Shown here in pieces: positions 34,560 through 40,935 of a stretch of DNA of 40,935 nucleotides. Position numbers and translations under genes: made by a program. The stretch is from Planctomycetota bacterium. GTDB lineage: Bacteria; Planctomycetota; UBA1135; GCA-002748355. Under the pieces are notes generated by a model. That model saw only the letters and a list, made by a program, of their open reading frames with translations, did not search any database and was not told where the DNA came from. The DNA is taken from assembly GCA_024278315.1 (NCBI GenBank), contig JAJRTL010000144.1:1-40935 (forward strand), read 5' to 3'. Every line of letters begins with the position of its first letter. The first letter of the stretch is position 1.

Positions 34560-35350
34560 ATGACCTCTGGCGCAAGATCCGACTCGAGTGGCAGCATCCA
34601 GAAGAGCGGGAGTTCATTTTCCCGACGATTCTGGCACTCATGATCCTCCTTCTTTTCCTGGGACCCATCCTGCGTGTGCACTTCCGCGGGACGGCCTCGA
34701 TCGAAACACTTCCGGGGTTCCTCTCACAGGCCGTCGAAGCCGGTCTCTCGTTCGTCCTCGACTTCATCCTCATGGCCTCGATCTGGGCCTATGCCGGTCG
34801 AAGGCGCCTGACGGTCGTTTCTTTCGTCTTCTTCCTCCTCTCGATGGGCCTGCTCCTGGTCAACCTGATCTTCTTTCCAGGGCATGGCCGGGTGGAGATG
34901 GCCTACCTTCCGCAGATTCCCCTGCTGTTCATCGCCTCTTTCACACTACTCCGATACCTGATTCGAGCGGAGACCGTGAGTGCGGGAACCCTTTCAGGAG
35001 CGGTTCTCTGCTATCTGCTCCTTCCCATGATGTTCACACAGATCTACGTCTTCGCATGGCTGGCAGATCCAGCGGTCTTGCGGGGCATCGAAATCATGCA
35101 ACACGATGCGAAAATCGACATCTGGAGCAGCGCCTTGGAGTCGAATCTGTTGGGCCAGATCCAGTACTTCAGCATGACGACGTTTACAACGCTGGGCTAC
35201 GGAGACATCACACCAGGCTCCACAGTGGGCCGGTCCTTGGCCACCGGTGAAGCCGCCTTGGGACAGATCTACGTTGGCATCATCATCGCGAAGCTGGTCA
35301 GCTTGTACATGCGCGCGTCGGGCATCGCGCAGAAGGACCGGGAAGAGTAG
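34556..35350 (+). CDS. Potassium-channel-like six-helix membrane protein
   Basis: This 264-residue protein has about six membrane helices and a pore loop. The selectivity-filter sequence TTLGYGD near residues 208-214 sits before the last helix (YVGIIIAKLVSLYM), the arrangement of the bacterial ion channel (Ion_trans_2) family. No arginine-rich S4-type voltage sensor is obvious. The start is TTG 34556, which overlaps the upstream stop by three bases; GGAGGA at correct spacing supports it, and the overlap implies translational coupling to the GTPase. An ATG four bases downstream is out of frame. It ends with a highly charged tail (QKDREE) next to a short duplicated sequence. Confidence 0.85.
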   Translation: MNDLWRKIRLEWQHPEEREFIFPTILALMILLLFLGPILRVHFRGTASIETLPGFLSQAVEAGLSFVLDFILMASIWAYAGRRRLTVVSFVFFLLSMGLLLVNLIFFPGHGRVEMAYLPQIPLLFIASFTLLRYLIRAETVSAGTLSGAVLCYLLLPMMFTQIYVFAWLADPAVLRGIEIMQHDAKIDIWSSALESNLLGQIQYFSMTTFTTLGYGDITPGSTVGRSLATGEAALGQIYVGIIIAKLVSLYMRASGIAQKDREE

Positions 35351-35389
35351 GTCTCCCCCCCGAAGAGGAAGAGTAGATCTCTCCCCCCC
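35341..35389 (+). repeat. Short imperfect direct repeat over the channel gene stop
   Basis: The 21-base unit GGAAGAGTAGGTCTC plus C-run at 35341-35361 recurs at 35367-35389 as GGAAGAGTAGATCTCT plus C-run. The two copies are separated by five bases. The first contains the TAG stop of the channel gene, so the repeat preserves a second in-frame-like TAG. It lies in the 64-base convergent gap before fur. Confidence 0.65.
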
Positions 35390-35414
35390 TGTACCCCTGG
35401 TTGGCGCTCTCGCG

Positions 35415-35894
35415 CTACGAGGGCAGATTGGGGCAGACACCCTCGTTCTTGAGCTTCAAGCAGTCACCATGAATCCGCAGGCTGTGACTCGTCATCGCCA
35501 ACCCGAGCTTCTCCACTTCTCTGCGTTTCAGGTCTTCGAGGGCCTCACTGTGGAACTCGATGATCTTGCCGCAGTCGTTGCAGATCACGTGATCGTGATG
35601 CTCGTGACCCAAGGTGTGCTCGAAGACCCGGCCCTCACCCTTGGCGACCTCCATGCCTTCGACGAAACCACCCTCTTCGAGGACCTGCAGTGTGCGGTAG
35701 ACCGTCGCCAGATGCGCACTGTCCCCACCGAGCCGATCCTTGATCATGTCGTAGAGACCTTCAGCGCTGAAGTGATCGTGTGTGAGAAAAGCCTGCTCCA
35801 CGATGATCTCCCGCTGCTTGGTCCAGCGGAGTCCCACCTTCTTGAAGTAGCGTCGGATCTGATCCAGCTCAGTCTGGACTTCTTGTTGACTCAT
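35415..35894 (-). CDS. fur: Fur family metal-responsive transcriptional regulator
   Basis: This 159-residue regulator has the Fur plan: a winged-helix DNA-binding domain (residues 10-85, with LRWTKQREII and SAHLATVYRTLQVL), then a dimerisation and metal-binding domain. HEHHDH is at 97-102 and CNDC at 105-108, with a further cysteine pair at Cys145 and Cys154, suggesting a structural zinc. It could sense iron, zinc or peroxide; the motifs alone do not separate Fur, Zur and PerR. It starts at ATG 35894 and is convergent with the GTPase-channel pair. A palindrome lies just upstream of the start. Confidence 0.88.
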   Translation of the reverse strand: MSQQEVQTELDQIRRYFKKVGLRWTKQREIIVEQAFLTHDHFSAEGLYDMIKDRLGGDSAHLATVYRTLQVLEEGGFVEGMEVAKGEGRVFEHTLGHEHHDHVICNDCGKIIEFHSEALEDLKRREVEKLGLAMTSHSLRIHGDCLKLKNEGVCPNLPS

Positions 35895-35907
35895 GATTCG
35901 TGATCCT

Positions 35908-35919
35908 CGGTCTAGACCG
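35908..35919. promoter_or_regulatory. 12-bp perfect palindrome upstream of fur
   Basis: CGGTCTAGACCG reads the same on both strands and lies 14 bases from the fur start codon, in the 96-base gap between fur and the end of purD. Its place fits an operator or autoregulatory site, but it does not match the AT-rich E. coli Fur box, so the binding protein is unknown. Confidence 0.4.
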
Positions 35920-35990
35920 TCGTATCATCGGTAACCCACAGGACTTTGACAAGCGAGAGGCGTTCGCAACAATCCCCGGTTTCACTGGGT

Positions 35991-37316
35991 CTAGTGCTGA
36001 TATGCGCCCCGCTTTCCGATGTCCTTGCGAAACCCCATCCCGGGGAAGCCCACCTTTCCGAGCACCTCATAGCAGAGAGAGAGCGCGTCTCCCGTACTCT
36101 TGCCCATGGCGGTCACCGAGAAGACCCGCCCACCAGAGGTGTAGCAGTTGCCATCCACACGGCGCTCCGTTCCGGCATGGAAGATCATCAAGTCGTCGTG
36201 CCCTTCGAATTCGTAGATCCCCTCGATCCTCTGCCCCTTCTCATAGGAGCCGGGATAGCCACGGGCCACCGCCACGACACAAGCCGCGGGGCGCGGATCC
36301 CAGTCCGGCCCCGATCGAATCTGCCCCAGATCCCCACGGGCGCAGGCCAGCAGGTAAGGCACGATGTCCGACTTGAGTCGCATCATGAGAGGCTGCGTCT
36401 CGGGGTCCCCGAACCGGCAGTTGAACTCCAGGAGCCTCGGTCCCAAAGACGTCACTATGATGCCCGCGTAGAGGACCCCTTTGTAGCGACGCCCCTCCTG
36501 CCCCATACCGTGGATTCCCTGCACGAGGATCTGGCTCTCGGTCTGCTTGAGCGTGCGGGGGTTGGCAGCTGGGGAAGGCGAGATCACACCCATCCCGCCG
36601 GTGTTGGGACCTTTGTTGCCTTCGAACCGGGCCTTGTGATCCTTGGCCGTTTCCAGGGGAACGATAGTCGACCCGTCGGAGAGGGCCAAGACAGAGACTT
36701 CTTGTCCGGTCAGGAACTCCTCGATGACGATGGTGTTCCCAGAGTCGCCGAAGGTCCTCTTGTCCAGGCATTCGGACACGGCCTGGCGCGCCTCGGCATG
36801 GTTCTCACAGATCATCACCCCCTTGCCCGCAGCGAGACCACTGGCCTTGATGACGAGCTTCTCGTCCTTGTGCCCCTCGAGAAACTGATAGGCCTTGGTC
36901 ACGTCCGAGAAGATCCATGACTGCGGTGAGGGGATGTGGTGGGTCCGGCAGAGTTCGCGGCAAAAGGCCTTGCTGCCCTCGATCTCCGCAGACTTCTGGT
37001 CGGGTCCAAAAATCACCAGACCTTCAGCCTCGAACCGATCCACGATGCCCATGCAGAGCGGATCCTCGGGGCCCACCACCGTGAGCCCGATCTTCTTCTC
37101 CTTGGCGAAGGCCAGGAGGCCATCCAGGTCCGTGGCTTTGATGGGCACGTTCTTGGCGACGAGGTGCGTACCGCCATTGCCCGGTGCACAGTAGACCTGG
37201 TCCACCTTGTCCGATTTGGCGATCTTCCAGCAGAGAGCGTGCTCACGCCCTCCCGATCCGACGACGAGAACGTCCACGGGTCCTTCCATCCTTGATTGGG
37301 TCTCGGTTGAGGTCAC
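35991..37316 (-). CDS. purD: Phosphoribosylamine-glycine ligase
   Basis: This 441-residue ATP-grasp enzyme joins glycine to phosphoribosylamine with ATP in step 2 of purine synthesis. Visible landmarks are VVGSGGREHALCWKIA near the start, CAPGNGGT, VVGPEDPL, IKASGLAAGKGV, EEFLTGQEVSVLAL, GPNTGGMGVISP and LEFNCRFGDPETQPL. The length matches bacterial PurD. The start could be GTG 37316 or ATG 37289; ATG 37289 (MEGPVDVLVV) starts closer to the conserved core, whereas no clear ribosome site favours either. It lies alone between fur and moaA with no other pur gene adjacent. Confidence 0.94.
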   Translation of the reverse strand: MTSTETQSRMEGPVDVLVVGSGGREHALCWKIAKSDKVDQVYCAPGNGGTHLVAKNVPIKATDLDGLLAFAKEKKIGLTVVGPEDPLCMGIVDRFEAEGLVIFGPDQKSAEIEGSKAFCRELCRTHHIPSPQSWIFSDVTKAYQFLEGHKDEKLVIKASGLAAGKGVMICENHAEARQAVSECLDKRTFGDSGNTIVIEEFLTGQEVSVLALSDGSTIVPLETAKDHKARFEGNKGPNTGGMGVISPSPAANPRTLKQTESQILVQGIHGMGQEGRRYKGVLYAGIIVTSLGPRLLEFNCRFGDPETQPLMMRLKSDIVPYLLACARGDLGQIRSGPDWDPRPAACVVAVARGYPGSYEKGQRIEGIYEFEGHDDLMIFHAGTERRVDGNCYTSGGRVFSVTAMGKSTGDALSLCYEVLGKVGFPGMGFRKDIGKRGAYQH

Positions 37317-37328
37317 CCTGGGGGTGAC
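37312..37328. promoter_or_regulatory. Inverted repeat at the purD start region
   Basis: GTCACCC at 37312-37318 and GGGTGAC at 37322-37328 form a perfect 7-bp inverted repeat around a 3-base centre. If translation starts at ATG 37289 this lies in the leader and may be an operator. If GTG 37316 is used, it overlaps the start. Confidence 0.35.
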
Positions 37329-37378
37329 TTCGGGAATTGAGGCAGGAGTCTCCCCGGACTGGCCTGCAAACGCAAACC

Positions 37379-38407
37379 TCAGCCGCCCCGAGTATGCATC
37401 TCGAGGTGTGGATTGGCCTTCATCTCCTCGGCCCCCGCGAGTGCCTGACGGCCTTCCTGCTCAAGGCGCTGTTCGGCTCCACGATCCTCCCTGGCCATCC
37501 AGCTCCGGCGAATAAGTCCCGCCAGCTGATCCTTGCTCCAACCTGCTCGGATCGGACTGCGGAGATCCACGCCGGTCCTGGCATAGAGGCAGAGGAACCA
37601 GGTCCCGTCGGCCGTCAGGCGGCTGCGATCGCAGCTGCCGCAGAAGGGCTCGGTCGTGGACGAAATGACGCCGAAACGGGTCCCATCCGCCAGGAGAAAG
37701 CCATCCGCAGGTGCCGTGCTGTGCGGCTCCAGGATCGGCTCGACCGGGCCATGGGCCTTCTCGATCGTCCTGAGGATCTCACCGCGCGTCACGACCTGCT
37801 CGCGAGACCAGGCCGTGGCCCCCCCCACGTCCATGTATTCGATGTAGCGCAGCTCTAGCTGCTTCTCCCGCGCGAAGTCGAGCAGGGACAGGATCTCGTC
37901 CTCGTTCGTGCCTCGGATCACGACCGTGTAGAGCTTGCTGTTCTCGAAGCCCGCGTCGATCATCGCGTCGATGCCCACGAGGACCCGGTCCAGGTCATCC
38001 CGGCGCGTCAGGCGGCGGAAGCGCTCCGGGTCCAGGCTATCGAGGCTGACGGTGAGTCGATGCAGGCCCGCGTCCTTCAGCAGCCGGGCTTTCTCGGCCA
38101 GGAGGATGCCGTTGGTGGTCATGGCCAGGTCCTGCACGCCCGGGATGCGGGCCAGCTCGGCCAGGAGCTTCTCCAGGTCCCGACGGATCAGCGGCTCGCC
38201 GCCGGTGATGCGGAGCTTGTCTACGCCGAGCGCCACGAAGATCTCGGCCAGGCGCCCCATCTCCTCGAAGCTCAGGATGTCCCGCTTCGGTAGCCAAGCA
38301 TACTCCTCTTCGGGCATGCAGTAGGAGCAGCGGAGATTGCAGCGGTCGGTCACCGAGAGGCGTAGGCTCCTCAAGGGACGCGCCAGAAGATCGTGGAAGG
38401 CGGTCAT
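37379..38407 (-). CDS. moaA: GTP 3',8-cyclase, molybdenum cofactor synthesis
   Basis: This 342-residue radical SAM enzyme makes the first step of molybdopterin synthesis from GTP. The SAM-binding [4Fe-4S] cluster uses Cys23, Cys27 and Cys30 (CNLRCSYC), followed by MPEEEYAWLPK and ITGGEPLIRRD. The C-terminal cluster is at FCGSCDRSRLTADG with the third Cys in LCLYA. The protein ends in the conserved double glycine (HTRGG) required for activity. The start at ATG 38407 fits the family length. It gives this chromosome the means to make cofactor for the HCR-like enzyme in Region 2. It is divergent from the rhodanese gene. Confidence 0.95.
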   Translation of the reverse strand: MTAFHDLLARPLRSLRLSVTDRCNLRCSYCMPEEEYAWLPKRDILSFEEMGRLAEIFVALGVDKLRITGGEPLIRRDLEKLLAELARIPGVQDLAMTTNGILLAEKARLLKDAGLHRLTVSLDSLDPERFRRLTRRDDLDRVLVGIDAMIDAGFENSKLYTVVIRGTNEDEILSLLDFAREKQLELRYIEYMDVGGATAWSREQVVTRGEILRTIEKAHGPVEPILEPHSTAPADGFLLADGTRFGVISSTTEPFCGSCDRSRLTADGTWFLCLYARTGVDLRSPIRAGWSKDQLAGLIRRSWMAREDRGAEQRLEQEGRQALAGAEEMKANPHLEMHTRGG

Positions 38408-38518
38408 GTTGGCTTGTTCTCAGTGGCCCCAGAGTCTAGACCTTGTGGCCGAAAGCGGAACCCTGACCTTCTACGTAACCCCAGATAGGGCCTCTGCACA
38501 ACCAGCCCCTGACCAGCC

Positions 38519-38947
38519 ATGAGCAACATCGAACAGATCCTCCCCGAAGAAGCCAAACGAAGGCTCGATGCCGACGAGGAATGGACCCTCGTCGACGTCC
38601 GATCCGTCGAGGAATTCCAGTTGGGACATCCTCCGGGGGCCTTCAACATCCCCTGGGCGCTCCAGGGGCCTCGAGGGCTCGTGGCCAACCCGGACTTCCT
38701 GGAGGTCATGCAGCGCCTCTTCCTGCCCTCCCAGAAGCTGATCCTGTCCTGCCGGTCGGGCAACCGCTCCAACCACGCGGCGCACGCCCTGACGCAGCTG
38801 GGCTACGAGACCTGCGTCAACATGGCCGGTGGGATGGTGGGCTCGCAGGACATGCTGGGTCGAGTCTCCATCCAGGGCTGGACGGCGGCCGTGGGGGAGA
38901 TCGAAGAAGGGGACCCCCCCGGACGCAGCTACCACGAACTGTCCTGA
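38519..38947 (+). CDS. Single-domain rhodanese-like sulfurtransferase
   Basis: This 142-residue cytoplasmic protein is a single rhodanese domain. It has LVDVRSVEEFQLGHPPGAFNIP at residues 24-45 and the active-site loop CRSGNRS with the nucleophile Cys78, then GYETCVNMAGGMVG. Such proteins carry sulfane sulfur as a cysteine persulfide. It sits between moaA (divergent, 111 bases away) and ileS (98 bases away). A link to molybdenum-cofactor sulfur transfer is tempting but not shown. Confidence 0.88.
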   Translation: MSNIEQILPEEAKRRLDADEEWTLVDVRSVEEFQLGHPPGAFNIPWALQGPRGLVANPDFLEVMQRLFLPSQKLILSCRSGNRSNHAAHALTQLGYETCVNMAGGMVGSQDMLGRVSIQGWTAAVGEIEEGDPPGRSYHELS

Positions 38948-39045
38948 TCGCCGCTGCCGTTTGCCTTCTGCTTGCTCGATCCGGCTGGATGGCCTGCTAG
39001 GATCTTCGCCTTCTTTCCAGAGGCCCTGAACCAGAAGTGATCCAG

Positions 39046-40935
39046 ATGAACTATCCCGAGGTCCCCCAGCAGCCCTCCTTCCCCAAGATCGAAGAGAAGA
39101 TCCTGCGCGAATGGAAGGAGAAGGGCATCTTCGAGAAGAGCCTGGACCGGAGCGGCAAGGTCGACGAGGCGGAGGAATTCGTCTTCTACGACGGGCCTCC
39201 CTTTGCCAACGGCCTGCCACACTACGGGCACCTGCTGACCGGCTACGTGAAGGACCTGGTGCCGCGCTACCAGACCATGCGCGGCAAGCGGGTGGACCGG
39301 CGTTTCGGCTGGGATTGCCACGGCCTGCCGGCCGAGCTGGAGGCCGAGAAGCAGCTGGGCATCTCGGGCAAGATCGAAATCCTCGAGTTCGGCATGGACA
39401 AATTCAACGAGGCTTGCCGAAGCTCGGTGCTCAAGTACACCGGAGAGTGGGAACGCTTCGTCACGCGCCAGGCGCGCTGGGTCGACTTCGAGCACGACTA
39501 CAAGACCATGGATCCCTCCTACATGGAGAGCGTCCTGTGGGCTTTCAAGGAGCTGCACAACAAGGGCCTGCTCTACGAGGGCTACCGGGTCATGCCTTAC
39601 TCCTGGGCTGCCGAGACGCCGCTCAGCAACTTCGAGACCCGGCTGGACAACAGCTATCGGGAGCGCCAGGACCCGGCGCTGACCGTGCGCTTCGAGCTGG
39701 TGCCGGAGGAGGGTTCGGACGAGGATTCGGGCGGGGGTTTGGTGGAGGGTTCGGGCGGGGCTCCAGGCGGGGACGCTATGCCGACCGACATCCTGGCCTG
39801 GACGACCACGCCCTGGACGCTGCCCTCCAACCTCGCGATCGCCGTGGGCCCGGAGATCGAGTACGCGATCTACGAGCTGGACGGCCGCCGGATCATTCTG
39901 GGCGATGCGACCTTCGGCAAGGTCGAGAAGGAGCTCGAAGGCGCACAGAAGGTCGGGAGTCTCCTGGGCAAGGAGCTGGTCGGGCGTAGCTACAAGCCGC
40001 TCTTCCCCTACTTCGCCGACAATCCCCGGAGCTTTCGCGTGCTCGAGGCCGACTTTATCGACACCGAGGATGGCACGGGTGTCGTGCACATGGCGCCGGG
40101 CTTCGGCGAAGACGACATGCGGATCTGTCAGGAGAACGACATCCCCGTGGTCTGTCCGGTGGACGAGAAGGGCTGCTTCACGAGCGAGGTGCCGGACTGG
40201 GCTGGCCTGCTCGTTTTCGATGCGAACAAGCCCATCATCAAGAGGCTGAAGACCGAAGGCAAGGTCGTCAAGCACGAGACCTACCTGCACAACTACCCCC
40301 ACTGCTGGCGCACGGACGAGCCTCTGATCTACAAGGCGCAGTCGTCCTGGTACGTCGAGGTGAGCAAGATCCGCGACCGCATGGTCGAGCTCAACCAGGA
40401 GATCCGCTGGATCCCCGAGCACATCCGTGACGGGCTCTTCGGCAAATGGTTGGAGGGCGCGCGCGACTGGTCCATCTCGCGCAACCGGTTCTGGGGCGCT
40501 CCCATCCCGGTGTGGAAGAGCGACGATCCGAGCTACCCGCGCATCGACGTATATGGCAGTTTTGCTGAACTCGAGAAGGACTTCGGCGTGGAGGTCAAGG
40601 ACCTGCACCGGCCGGCCATCGACGAGCTCGTACGGCCCAATCCGGACGACCCGACCGGCAAGTCCATGATGCGGCGTGTGCCCGATGTGCTGGACTGTTG
40701 GTTCGAGTCGGGCTCCATGCCCTACGCGCAGGTCCACTACCCCTTCGAGAACCAGGATTGGTTCGAGAACCACTTCCCGGCAGACTTCATCGTCGAGTAC
40801 GTGGCGCAGACGCTGGGCTGGTTCTACACGCTCATGGTGTTGAGCACCGCGCTGTTCGACAAGCCGCCTTTCCAGAACTGCATCTGCCACGGCGTGATCC
40901 TCGACAGCGAGGGCAAGAAGCTCAGCAAGCGCATC
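39046..40935 (+). CDS. ileS: Isoleucyl-tRNA synthetase, type 2 (eukaryote-like), 3' end outside window
   Basis: This gene charges tRNA-Ile with isoleucine; the first 630 residues are present and the frame runs off the window. The opening ([20 protein letters not shown]) and [19 protein letters not shown] with the HIGH-type motif HYGH at residues 59-62 resemble IleRS2 of eukaryotes and mupirocin-tolerant bacteria. The CP1 editing domain contains [14 protein letters not shown] and [15 protein letters not shown]; the window ends inside the KMSKS loop, KLSKR at 625-629. A Gly/Ser/Asp/Glu-rich insert of about 28 residues (219-246) lies just before the editing region and is unusual. ATG 39046 is the only start that fits the conserved N-terminus. 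Confidence 0.94.
   Translation, partial: MNYPEVPQQPSFPKIEEKILREWKEKGIFEKSLDRSGKVDEAEEFVFYDGPPFANGLPHYGHLLTGYVKDLVPRYQTMRGKRVDRRFGWDCHGLPAELEAEKQLGISGKIEILEFGMDKFNEACRSSVLKYTGEWERFVTRQARWVDFEHDYKTMDPSYMESVLWAFKELHNKGLLYEGYRVMPYSWAAETPLSNFETRLDNSYRERQDPALTVRFELVPEEGSDEDSGGGLVEGSGGAPGGDAMPTDILAWTTTPWTLPSNLAIAVGPEIEYAIYELDGRRIILGDATFGKVEKELEGAQKVGSLLGKELVGRSYKPLFPYFADNPRSFRVLEADFIDTEDGTGVVHMAPGFGEDDMRICQENDIPVVCPVDEKGCFTSEVPDWAGLLVFDANKPIIKRLKTEGKVVKHETYLHNYPHCWRTDEPLIYKAQSSWYVEVSKIRDRMVELNQEIRWIPEHIRDGLFGKWLEGARDWSISRNRFWGAPIPVWKSDDPSYPRIDVYGSFAELEKDFGVEVKDLHRPAIDELVRPNPDDPTGKSMMRRVPDVLDCWFESGSMPYAQVHYPFENQDWFENHFPADFIVEYVAQTLGWFYTLMVLSTALFDKPPFQNCICHGVILDSEGKKLSKRI

Noticed and set aside
38929-40890. 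Long open frame on the minus strand opposite ileS
   Set aside because: It is a high-GC shadow of the isoleucyl-tRNA synthetase gene, and the product matches no family I know.
1-40935. CRISPR array, tRNA or rRNA genes, insertion sequences
   Set aside because: No regular short repeats with spacers, no cloverleaf-like sequences and no transposase motifs were recognised; small RNAs cannot be excluded by eye.

Overview
The window is about 41 kb of gene-dense, high-GC bacterial chromosome with roughly 30 genes on both strands. I see no rRNA, tRNA, CRISPR array, insertion sequence or phage genes. The lineage looks like Planctomycetota or a close relative. The reasons are a DUF1501/DUF1800 pair, an ExbB with its own signal peptide beside TPR proteins and a TPR-secretin, and a eukaryote-like (type 2) isoleucyl-tRNA synthetase. 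This is inference from gene content, not a phylogeny. Three genes each carry one in-frame nonsense codon with intact coding sequence beyond it, which could be decay or errors in a consensus.

Region 1 (1-7270, + strand) is an envelope module. It holds the end of an unrecognised gene, an exported TPR protein, ExbB, two ExbD/TolR paralogues, a near-perfect hairpin, the decayed remains of a third ExbD, and a large lipoprotein-like TPR-secretin. Together they suggest a proton-motive-force-driven stator working with an outer-membrane pore.

Region 2 (7366-11950, + strand) is a tight four-gene operon. It encodes a HAD phosphatase and the three subunits of a molybdenum hydroxylase. The FAD subunit carries the four-cysteine insert, with exact spacing, that is diagnostic of 4-hydroxybenzoyl-CoA reductase.

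Region 3 (11966-21959, - strand) reads right to left: a complete dipeptide/oligopeptide ABC importer (lipoprotein binding protein, two permeases, two ATPases), an exported M16 zinc peptidase, and a hybrid histidine kinase with a nonsense codon in its receiver domain.

Region 4 (22057-25054, - strand) is the DUF1800/DUF1501 pair; the DUF1800 gene is interrupted by TAG. Region 5 (25242-29978, + strand) is a single 1578-residue DUF4011 / superfamily 1 helicase / Vsr-like nuclease / DUF3320 protein, an architecture linked to genome defence.

Region 6 (30007-40935) is mixed housekeeping and metal biology. It holds a thioredoxin-fold protein without active-site cysteines, a metallo-beta-lactamase hydrolase, a PLP aminotransferase, a COG0523 GTPase translationally coupled to a potassium-channel-like protein, a Fur regulator, PurD, MoaA, a rhodanese, and the first 630 codons of IleRS. 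MoaA supplies the molybdenum-cofactor pathway that the Region 2 enzyme needs.
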